NCBI GenBank assembly: GCA_048173955.1
Contig: DBEYOB010000111.1
Span: 1 to 13,243 of the forward strand
Source of the DNA: CAZUFB01 sp048173955
GTDB lineage: Bacteria > Actinomycetota > Coriobacteriia > Coriobacteriales > UMGS124
Reading direction: 5' to 3'
Length of the DNA: 13,243 nt
Below the pieces are notes generated by a model that was not told the DNA's origin, did no database searches, and was given only the letters and a program-made list of their open reading frames with translations. A program made the position numbers and the translations under genes. Every line of letters begins with the position of its first letter. Position 1 is the first letter of the stretch. This document shows positions 7,666 to 13,243 of this stretch, piece by piece.

Positions 7666-7716
7666 GCTCTTCACGATCGAGCTTTTTGGCCAGGGAGGAC
7701 CCCGATCGTTGACACG
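7666..7716 (-). repeat. Right arm of the 51-bp imperfect inverted repeat
   Basis: Reverse-complement partner of 7483–7533, with the core CACGATCGAG-x-TTTTTGGCCA (7672–7692) and the distal TTGACACG (7709–7716) at the same spacing. The whole unit spans 7483–7716, 234 bp. The 8-mer of the outer end recurs at 7568–7575 inside the unit and at 10755–10762 upstream of mraZ. Confidence 0.7.
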
Positions 7717-7943
7717 ATGCCTCCGGGGTTGCCGCAGTCGCCTTCGGGACTGCCGTGGCCGCTTCCGGGACCGCCGCAACTGCGTCGAAATGGCCGCCGC
7801 CCCGCTCCGCCCGCCCGTTTTGTGGCAAGCGTGTTACGGTTCGCCGCGGGGGAGGCGCCCTGTCGTACAATGGGGCCCCGTAATCGTGGACGCGCGGTCG
7901 GCGGAGACGCCGGAAACGGCGCGCAGAGAGCGGGGGCTTCCTT

Positions 7944-9632
7944 ATGACGAAACATGTGTTTGTGACCGGCGGCGTCGTCTCTTCGTTGGGAAAGGGCATC
8001 ACGGCCGCCTCGCTGGGCCGCCTTCTGAAGGCGCGCGGCTACAAGGTCACGATGCAGAAGATGGACCCCTACCTCAACGTCGACCCGGGCACCATGAGCC
8101 CCTTCCAGCACGGCGAGGTCTTCGTGACCGAGGACGGCCACGAAGGCGACCTCGACCTGGGCCACTACGAGCGCTTCATCGACGAGAACCTCAAGCGCGA
8201 TTCCAACGTCACGCAGGGCTCGGTGTACCAGACCCTCATCAACCGAGAGCGCCACGGCGACTTTCTGGGCGGGACGGTGCAGGTCATCCCCCACGTCACC
8301 GACGAGATCAAGGCGCGCATCCATCGCCTGGCCGACAAGACCGAGGCCGACGTCGTCATCACCGAGATCGGCGGCACCATCGGCGACATCGAGTCGCAGC
8401 CCTTCATCGAGGCGATCCGCCAGTTCCGCAAGGACGTGGGCTACCGCAACGTGTGCTACATCCATGTGTCGCTGCTTCCCTACATCTCGGCCTCGCACGA
8501 GGTAAAGACCAAGCCGACGCAGCACTCGGTCAAGGAGCTGCGCAGCCTGGGCGTGTCGCCCGACATCATCGTGCTGCGCTGCGACCACGACGTCGACCAG
8601 AAAATCTGCTCCAAAGTGGCGTCGTTCTGCGACGTCGACCCCGACGAGGTGTTCGTGAACGCGGACTGCCCCTCGATCTACGATGTGCCGAACCTTCTGG
8701 CCGGGCAGGGGTTCGACCTCAAGGTGTGCGAGCGGCTCGGCCTCGACCCCCGCGAAAGCGACATGGGCGCGTGGAACGACTTCCTTGCGGCCAAGTCCGC
8801 CGCCGAGGCGTCGCCGGAGCCCGCCGTGAAGATCAAGGTCGTGGGCAAGTACATCCAGCTGCCCGACGCCTATCTGTCGGTCATCGAGGCGCTGCACCAC
8901 GCCGGCGTCGCCAACGGGCGCAAGGTCGACATCGAGCTCATCGACGGCGAGGAGCTGACCGACGCCAACGTGGACGCGGTCCTGGGCGAGGCCGACGGCA
9001 TCCTGGTGCCCGGCGGCTTCGGGGTCCGCGGCTTCGAGGGCAAGGTGCGCGCCGCCCGCTACGCGCGCGTCAACAAGATTCCCTACCTGGGCATCTGCCT
9101 GGGCCTGCAGGTCGCCGTGTGCGAGTTCGCCCGCGACGTCGTCGGCTGGGCGGACGCCCATTCGGCCGAGTTCAGCGAGACCACCGCGCATCCGGTCATC
9201 GACCTGATGCCCGACCAGGCGAGCGTGACCGACATGGGCGGCACCATGCGCCTGGGCGCCTACCCCTGCGTCCTCAAGCCGCAGACGCTGGCCGCCGAGG
9301 CCTACGGCGAGCTCGAGATCTCCGAGCGCCATCGCCACCGCTTCGAGGTGAACAACGCCTTCCGCGACCAGATCGAGGCCGCCGGGCTCACCGTGTGCGG
9401 AACGTCCCCCAACGGCCGGCTCGTCGAGATGGTCGAGCTCCCGCGCGACGTGCACCCGTGGTTCGTCGCCGGCCAGTTCCACCCCGAGTTCCAGAGCCGT
9501 CCCACCAAGCCGCATCCGCTGTTCAGGGAGTTCATCAGGGCTGCCTGCGTTCGCAGCGGCGGGTGTTCGGAGCGGGCGGGGGAGGGGCTTGCCGCGGCGC
9601 CCGCCGCCTCCGAGCCTCGCGCGCGGGCGTAG
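7944..9632 (+). CDS. pyrG: CTP synthase
   Basis: Converts UTP to CTP using ATP and glutamine, the last step of pyrimidine nucleotide synthesis. The 562-residue protein begins with the canonical FVTGGVVSSLGKGITAASLG P-loop region and continues with MDPYLNVDPGTMSPFQHGEV and EIGGTIGDIES of the synthetase domain. The C-terminal class I glutamine amidotransferase domain has PGGFGVRG, the nucleophile C385 in YLGICLGLQ and the H513/E515 pair in HPEFQSRP. The last 25 or so residues, after FREFIRAA, form an Ala/Arg/Glu-rich tail outside the conserved core. The start is fixed by the conserved N-terminus; the ribosome-binding site is weak. xerD follows 15 bp downstream, a pairing common in actinobacteria, where pyrG and xerD are close neighbours. 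Confidence 0.97.
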   Translation: MTKHVFVTGGVVSSLGKGITAASLGRLLKARGYKVTMQKMDPYLNVDPGTMSPFQHGEVFVTEDGHEGDLDLGHYERFIDENLKRDSNVTQGSVYQTLINRERHGDFLGGTVQVIPHVTDEIKARIHRLADKTEADVVITEIGGTIGDIESQPFIEAIRQFRKDVGYRNVCYIHVSLLPYISASHEVKTKPTQHSVKELRSLGVSPDIIVLRCDHDVDQKICSKVASFCDVDPDEVFVNADCPSIYDVPNLLAGQGFDLKVCERLGLDPRESDMGAWNDFLAAKSAAEASPEPAVKIKVVGKYIQLPDAYLSVIEALHHAGVANGRKVDIELIDGEELTDANVDAVLGEADGILVPGGFGVRGFEGKVRAARYARVNKIPYLGICLGLQVAVCEFARDVVGWADAHSAEFSETTAHPVIDLMPDQASVTDMGGTMRLGAYPCVLKPQTLAAEAYGELEISERHRHRFEVNNAFRDQIEAAGLTVCGTSPNGRLVEMVELPRDVHPWFVAGQFHPEFQSRPTKPHPLFREFIRAACVRSGGCSERAGEGLAAAPAASEPRARA

Positions 9633-9647
9633 GCGAAGGGGCGTCGC

Positions 9648-10589
9648 ATGGCGGGCCGCGCCTCCGGCGCCCCGTTCGACCGCTGCGTTGACGAGTACCT
9701 CAACTACCTGCGTGTCGAGAAGGGCTCGCCGCGCAATACCGTCGAGGCCTACGGGCGCGACATACGCGCCTGGGTCTCGTGGCTCGAGGGCGAGCGGGGC
9801 GTCGCCGGCCTCGACGAGGTGACGCGCGCGGACATCGAGCGCTACGCGGCGCACCTGCACGACGCCGGCTACGCCCCGGCGAGCGTGGAGCGGGCCGTGT
9901 CCGCCGTCAAGGGGTTCCACAGGTTCCTCTACGTCGACGGCCTGTCGAGCGCGCTTCCGAGCTCGGGGGTGCGCCTGCCCAAGAAGCCCGAGCGCCTGCC
10001 CCACGCCATCACCGTGGCCCAGGCGTTCGAGCTGCTCGACCAGCCGTTCCCGTCGACGCCGGCGGGTCAGCGCGACCGCTGCATCCTCGAGGTGCTCTAC
10101 GGCTGCGGCCTGCGCGTGAGCGAGCTCGTGGGGCTGGACATCGCATCGTGCTTCCTCGACGAGGGCTTCCTGAGGATTACCGGCAAGGGGAGCAAGGAGC
10201 GCCTCGTCCCCATCGTCGGCACGGCGCTGCGCTCCCTGACCGGCTATCTCGCCGAGGGCCGGCCGGGGCTGCACAAGTCCTCGGCCCCGCTCGACCAGGA
10301 CCCCGACGCGGTGTTTCTCAACGCGCGGGGGAGGCGCATCACACGCCAGGCGGTCCACGCCATCGTCGAGCGCGCGGGCTGCGCCGTGGGGATAGCGGGC
10401 CTGCACCCGCACACCCTGCGGCACGCCTTTGCGACCCACATGCTCGCCGGCGGGGCCGATTTGCGCGTCCTCCAGGAGATCCTCGGGCACGCCAGCATCG
10501 CCACCACGCAGATCTACACCCATGTGGACCGGGAGCATCTGCGCGAGGAATACCTCTCGGCGCACCCGCGCGCCCATGCGCGGCGTTAG
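9648..10589 (+). CDS. xerD: Tyrosine recombinase XerD
   Basis: A site-specific recombinase that, with a XerC partner, resolves chromosome dimers at dif under FtsK control. The 313-residue protein has a SAM-like DNA-binding N-terminal domain (about 8–105; YLNYLRVEKGSPRNTVEAY) and a catalytic domain with all expected residues: R156 (CGLRVSEL), K180 (TGKGSKER), H255 and R258 (HTLRHAFATH), H281 (LGHASI) and nucleophile Y290 (TQIYTHV). The spacing matches E. coli XerD. Length, and its place after pyrG, favour the housekeeping XerD over a phage integrase. A GAAGGGG ribosome-binding site precedes the ATG by 6 bases, and the gap to pyrG is 15 bp, so the two are probably cotranscribed. Confidence 0.94.
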   Translation: MAGRASGAPFDRCVDEYLNYLRVEKGSPRNTVEAYGRDIRAWVSWLEGERGVAGLDEVTRADIERYAAHLHDAGYAPASVERAVSAVKGFHRFLYVDGLSSALPSSGVRLPKKPERLPHAITVAQAFELLDQPFPSTPAGQRDRCILEVLYGCGLRVSELVGLDIASCFLDEGFLRITGKGSKERLVPIVGTALRSLTGYLAEGRPGLHKSSAPLDQDPDAVFLNARGRRITRQAVHAIVERAGCAVGIAGLHPHTLRHAFATHMLAGGADLRVLQEILGHASIATTQIYTHVDREHLREEYLSAHPRAHARR

Positions 10590-10885
10590 GATTGTGTGAG
10601 AGCTGTGGCAACGCCCCTGCCCTCCCCGAAGTCCCCGGACCGCCCGTCGGACGTCCTGCTCCTGAAAAACTGCGCGGTGTCTTCCGCATATAGGTAACCG
10701 CACGGCCTACAATCCCATATCTTGTGCTCCCGGAGCGGCCTTTGCTACCTCCGTCGTGTCAAGCGGCAGTTGAAGTGTCATGGTGGTGGGAGAAAATAGC
10801 ATGAGGTGGGATGAAATGTCATGAAATTGGTGTATCCTATTCCCACGTTCAGGACGATGCTCTCGAATTGCTGAGGGGAGGAGGG
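10590..10885. other. 296-bp intergenic region between xerD and mraZ
   Basis: No gene was found here. The first 160 bases hold no clear terminator or promoter. TACAAT at 10708–10713 resembles a −10 box but has no fitting −35. The last 130 bases contain the mraZ operator array and promoter region listed separately. AT content rises near 10790–10845, as expected of a promoter. Confidence 0.6.
10775..10846 (+). promoter_or_regulatory. MraZ-box array and probable mraZ promoter
   Basis: Two GTGGGA boxes, at 10786–10791 and 10806–10811, are exactly 20 bp apart and each is followed by a purine-rich AAAT. A third copy is inverted (TCCCAC, 10841–10846). Alternating with them at roughly 10-bp steps are CATG-containing halves (GTGTCATG at 10775, TAGCATGA at 10797, ATGTCATGA at 10816). 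MraZ proteins are known to bind direct repeats with a TGGG/GTGGG core upstream of their own gene and repress the dcw operon. TATCCT (10833–10838) is a candidate −10 box, so bound MraZ would cover the −35 region. The −35 sequence itself is poor. Confidence 0.65.
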
Positions 10886-11356
10886 ATGGACCAGGAGCAG
10901 GTGCAGGAGCAGCCGCAGCAGGCTGAGCGCGAGGAGCTGTGCTTCACCGGCACGTTCGACCACACGCTCGACGCCAAAGGCCGCGTCTCGCTTCCCGCCA
11001 AGATCCGCAGGTCCCTTCCTCCGACGGTCAAGACGGTGCTCTCGCTCGACAGGGGCTCCATCTACGTCTTCAGCCCGAAGGCCTACAAGGCCTGGTACGA
11101 CAGCTTCTTCCCGAACGGGTACAACCCGCGTTCGTCCAGCGACGTCAAACTCAGGACGAGGTTGATGGCGTTTGCCGAGGATTCCGATATCGACTCGGCC
11201 GGACGAATCGGCATCAGCGCGAAGCTTCGCGGGCTTGTCGGCCTGGAGAAGGACGTCACCATCATCGGTTTGGGCGACTGCCTCCAGATCGTCGACCGCG
11301 CGAAGTACACGGCCGTGGAGGACGAACTGCTCGACATGGACTTCATGGTCGACTAG
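10886..11356 (+). CDS. mraZ: Transcriptional regulator MraZ
   Basis: A dcw-cluster autoregulator of the SpoVT/AbrB DNA-binding fold, normally a ring-shaped oligomer. The 156-residue protein has both signature motifs, LDAKGRVSLPAKIR (D29–R33 core) and IDSAGRIGISAKLR (D103–R107 core), one per domain. An N-terminal extension of about 17 residues, MDQEQVQEQPQQAEREE, is Gln/Glu-rich and goes beyond the usual start near FTGTFDHTLD. The ATG at 10886 is preferred because AGGGGAGGAGG lies directly upstream. The frame remains open to 10811, but that would begin inside the operator. rsmH starts 13 bp after the stop. Confidence 0.94.
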   Translation: MDQEQVQEQPQQAEREELCFTGTFDHTLDAKGRVSLPAKIRRSLPPTVKTVLSLDRGSIYVFSPKAYKAWYDSFFPNGYNPRSSSDVKLRTRLMAFAEDSDIDSAGRIGISAKLRGLVGLEKDVTIIGLGDCLQIVDRAKYTAVEDELLDMDFMVD

Positions 11357-11369
11357 CGGGAGGGCGAAC

Positions 11370-12347
11370 GTGGGAGAGTGCGATCGGGCCTTGACACCTG
11401 AATACCGGCACATACCAGTCATGTTGGAGGAGGTTCTGGAGACGCTGTCTCCAAGTGACGGCGACACCGTGTGCGACTGCACGCTCGGCGGCGCCGGCCA
11501 CTCCCTTGAGCTGGGTAGACGCTGCAGCCCGTCCGGACTGCTCATCGGCATCGACCAGGACGACCTCGCCCTGAAGGTCGCCGGGGAGCGCATCCGGGCA
11601 AACATACCCGAAGTCAAGTCTATCCAGCTCAAGGGGAACTTCTCCGAACTCGACAGCCTGCTCCAGCAGGCCGAGGTTCCCGGGGTCGACTGCTTTCTGT
11701 TCGACCTCGGCGTGAGCTCCCCCCAACTTGACATCGCGTCTAGGGGCTTCTCGTACAACGAGGACGCTCCGCTCGACATGCGTATGGACCCGAGGAACAA
11801 CACCCTAACCGCAGCAGAGGTCATAAACCACTACACCGAAGCCGGCCTCACTCGGGTCTTGCGCGTCTACGGGGAAGAAAAGTGGGCGGCGCGCATCGCC
11901 AAGACGGTGGTGCGCCAGCGCGCGAAGGCCCCCGTCGAGACGACGTTGCAGCTTGTGGATATCGTGAAGCAGGCAATCCCCGCGGCGGATCGCCGTCAAG
12001 GCGGTCATCATCCCGCACGCAGGACGTTCCAGGCCCTGCGAATCGAGGTCAACCACGAGATGGACGCCCTCAAGCAGGGGCTCGAGGCAGCCGTGCGCTG
12101 GCTCAACCCCGGTGGCCGCATCTGTGTCATCAGCTACCATTCGCTTGAGGACCGCATCGTGAAGGACCTGTTCCGCGAGCTGTCGCAGACGTGCACCTGC
12201 CCCCCGGGGCTTCCGGTGTGCGTGTGCGGATGTGTGCCGGTGTTGGAGCTTCAGGAGCGCAAGCCGCGCGTCCCGAAGCCCGAAGAGGTGGAACGCAACC
12301 CGCGCTCGCGCAGCGCGAAGATCCGCTCGGCCCGTAAGCTGGGGTGA
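11370..12347 (+). CDS. rsmH: 16S rRNA (cytosine-1402 N4)-methyltransferase RsmH (MraW)
   Basis: A SAM-dependent methyltransferase that modifies C1402 in the decoding region of 16S rRNA. Visible motifs are HIPVMLEEVL (14–23), the SAM loop DCTLGGAGHS (36–45), GIDQDD (60–65), DLGVSSPQLD (112–121), SRGFSYNEDAPLDMRMDP, YGEEKWAARIAKTVVRQR, RTFQALRIEVNHE and ISYHSLEDRIVK. A cysteine-rich segment near the C-terminus (CTCPP…VCVCGC) is common in Gram-positive RsmH. The GTG at 11370 is chosen because GGGAGGG sits 5 bases upstream; the frame continues back through mraZ only as a shadow. The protein is 325 residues, the normal size. It is the second gene of the dcw cluster. Confidence 0.95.
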   Translation: MGECDRALTPEYRHIPVMLEEVLETLSPSDGDTVCDCTLGGAGHSLELGRRCSPSGLLIGIDQDDLALKVAGERIRANIPEVKSIQLKGNFSELDSLLQQAEVPGVDCFLFDLGVSSPQLDIASRGFSYNEDAPLDMRMDPRNNTLTAAEVINHYTEAGLTRVLRVYGEEKWAARIAKTVVRQRAKAPVETTLQLVDIVKQAIPAADRRQGGHHPARRTFQALRIEVNHEMDALKQGLEAAVRWLNPGGRICVISYHSLEDRIVKDLFRELSQTCTCPPGLPVCVCGCVPVLELQERKPRVPKPEEVERNPRSRSAKIRSARKLG

Positions 12348-12412
12348 GCGGGGATTTTCATGCAACGACAACGCGACCTGCGGGTCGGGATGAATCGGGG
12401 AGGTGACTCGGA

Positions 12413-12880
12413 ATGGCGCACTATGTGAACGGCAGTGCCGCGGTCGACTTGAACTACGGCCAGGAGGCGTTTGAGTACGAGGAAGCGCTTCAGCAGCCGA
12501 GCCGCCGCCTCACGGTTGTCCCCGGTTCGCGCCCCCAGGGCGCTCAGGAAGGGCAGAAGGTCCTTTCACCCATCGTGGTGACGGCCATCAAGTGCGCCGT
12601 CGCCTTTGCGGCCGTCGTGGCCGTCGCCGCCGTCGCGCGCATCCTGCTCATGGCGATCGCGTTCGGCTTCGCCTCCCAGAACGCGCAGCTGACCACGCAG
12701 CTCGACGAGGCGCGTTCCCTCGGCTCCGAACTCGAGGTGCAGCAGTCGGTGTATGGAAACGCTGACCGCATCCTCGCGCTCGCGACGGATGTGTACGGGA
12801 TGGTTCCCGCCTCCGGCACCGACGTCATCGACCTGTCGGGCACCGCCGCATCCGCCGACGCCGCCGCACAGACCGAGTAA
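12413..12880 (+). CDS. ftsL: FtsL-like cell division membrane protein
   Basis: A 155-residue bitopic protein, identified by shape and position more than by sequence. It has a hydrophilic N-terminal cytoplasmic part (1–52), one long hydrophobic segment (about 54–85, very Ala/Val-rich), then a short coiled-coil-like stretch (SQNAQLTTQLDEARSLGSEL, 88–107) and an acidic Ala/Thr-rich tail. FtsL bridges FtsB and FtsQ in the divisome and helps activate septal peptidoglycan synthesis. The start is well fixed by GGGGAGGTGA, 6 bases upstream of the ATG. It lies 65 bp after rsmH and before the probable ftsI, the standard dcw position. Sequence conservation in this family is low, hence the moderate confidence. 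Confidence 0.78.
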   Translation: MAHYVNGSAAVDLNYGQEAFEYEEALQQPSRRLTVVPGSRPQGAQEGQKVLSPIVVTAIKCAVAFAAVVAVAAVARILLMAIAFGFASQNAQLTTQLDEARSLGSELEVQQSVYGNADRILALATDVYGMVPASGTDVIDLSGTAASADAAAQTE

Positions 12881-12884
12881 GACC

Positions 12885-13243
12885 ATGCGTGGGGACGACA
12901 TGCGTCCGCACACGCGCCCGGAGGCGGACGACGGCGATCGCGAACGGCGCGCACGTCGCCCCGACGGCGACGGACGCGGTTCGCGCGACGCTCGCCCGGC
13001 GTCGTCCCGGCCCCCGCGCACGGCGCGCGAGGCATCCCGCGACCCACGCGACGGTTCCCGCGATTCAACCTCACGTTCAAGTTCACGTTCAACGAGACCT
13101 TTAAGGACGGAGTCCGCCGAGCGCGGGCGCACCGAGCCTGCCGGCACCGCCGAGCAGCGTCCTTCCGCGCGGACAAGGGGTGCGCGCACGGGCGCCGACC
13201 GCGCGGGTTTTCGCCGCCCCGCCCCGGCTCCCGAGGCAGGTGC
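12885..13243 (+). CDS. N-terminus of a probable FtsI/penicillin-binding protein, partial
   Basis: The frame from ATG 12885 stays open for 119 codons to the right edge. The visible part has low complexity: Arg, Asp, Ser, Pro and Ala dominate (RPHTRPEADDGDRERRARRP at the start, an STSRSSSRSTR patch near residue 62), and it is probably disordered and cytoplasmic. No membrane segment or transpeptidase motif is reached before the window ends. The call rests on position: ftsI (septal transpeptidase) usually follows ftsL in this cluster, and actinobacterial FtsI proteins can have long disordered N-termini. ATG 12900 is an alternative start with a better ribosome-binding stretch (GGGGA, 4 bases upstream). 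The first start lies 4 bp after the ftsL stop, indicating cotranscription. Confidence 0.6.
   Translation, partial: MRGDDMRPHTRPEADDGDRERRARRPDGDGRGSRDARPASSRPPRTAREASRDPRDGSRDSTSRSSSRSTRPLRTESAERGRTEPAGTAEQRPSARTRGARTGADRAGFRRPAPAPEAG

Larger units (their letters stand above)
7441..7943. other. 503-bp gene-free region between cysK and pyrG
   Basis: No gene with a credible start, ribosome-binding site and family resemblance was found on either strand. The left half holds the inverted-repeat pair at 7483–7716. The stretch 7720–7800 is rich in CCG/GGN triplets with imperfect short repeats. TACAAT at 7866–7871 is a possible −10 box for pyrG, followed by the self-complementary GGGGCCCC (7872–7879), but no good −35 lies at the right distance. 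The pyrG ribosome-binding site is weak (a GCGGGGGC stretch about ten bases before the ATG). No rho-independent terminator for cysK is apparent. Confidence 0.6.

Noticed and set aside
7487..8002. Minus-strand 171-residue frame across the cysK–pyrG gap
   Set aside because: It overlaps the pyrG start and the inverted repeats. Its sequence is repetitive (PEAATAVPKATAATPEA) with no ribosome-binding support or family resemblance.
9648..10589. XerD as an integrase of a mobile element linked to the DUF262 genes
   Set aside because: It sits in the conserved pyrG–xerD order, has host-like GC, canonical XerD length and residue spacing, and is far from the low-GC segment.
7671..10703. 1010-residue minus-strand frame opposite pyrG and xerD
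   Set aside because: It has low-complexity His/Val/Ala/Arg composition typical of the antisense of GC-rich genes, with no domain. pyrG and xerD on the other strand are unambiguous.
10811..10885. Upstream ATG extending mraZ by 25 codons
   Set aside because: It lies inside the GTGGGA operator and candidate promoter and has no homology to MraZ. The ATG at 10886 has a strong ribosome-binding site.

Overview
The window is 13.2 kb of mostly GC-rich DNA carrying nine protein-coding genes, two of them cut by the window edges. High GC, the order pyrG–xerD followed by mraZ–rsmH–ftsL, and the protein sequences suggest an actinobacterium, probably of the class Coriobacteriia (Eggerthella/Slackia-like). 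That placement is an inference from gene order and sequence feel; no 16S or search result is available.

Left part (1–6357, all minus strand): one operon-like run, in transcription order cysE (serine O-acetyltransferase), a 1094-residue UvrD/PcrA-type helicase fused to a RecB-family PD-(D/E)XK nuclease, then two tandem DUF262-family genes. The gaps are 6 bp, a 4-bp ATGA overlap and 3 bp, so the run looks translationally coupled. The last gene is easy to miss: it has no stop codon in the window and runs off the left edge, but it reads open for 342 residues with clear DUF262 motifs. GC content drops sharply, from about 68% to about 51% in sampled lines, exactly where the helicase ends and the DUF262 pair begins. 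This suggests an acquired, defence-like (type IV restriction-related) module attached to a housekeeping operon.

Middle part (6358–7943): cysE and cysK (O-acetylserine sulfhydrylase) diverge from a 153-bp shared control region and together form the two-step serine-to-cysteine pathway. A strong hairpin lies just before the cysK ribosome binding site. A 503-bp gene-free stretch follows cysK and holds a pair of 51-bp inverted repeats that look MITE-like.

Right part (7944–13243, all plus strand): pyrG (CTP synthase), xerD (tyrosine recombinase for chromosome-dimer resolution), then the start of the division and cell-wall (dcw) cluster: mraZ, rsmH, ftsL and the beginning of what is probably ftsI. 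The DNA upstream of mraZ carries a repeated GTGGGA box array, the expected MraZ autoregulatory operator, with an unusual 20-bp period.

The best candidate for an unusual system is the helicase–nuclease plus the paired DUF262 genes. No tRNA, rRNA, CRISPR array, transposase or convincing rho-independent terminator was seen.
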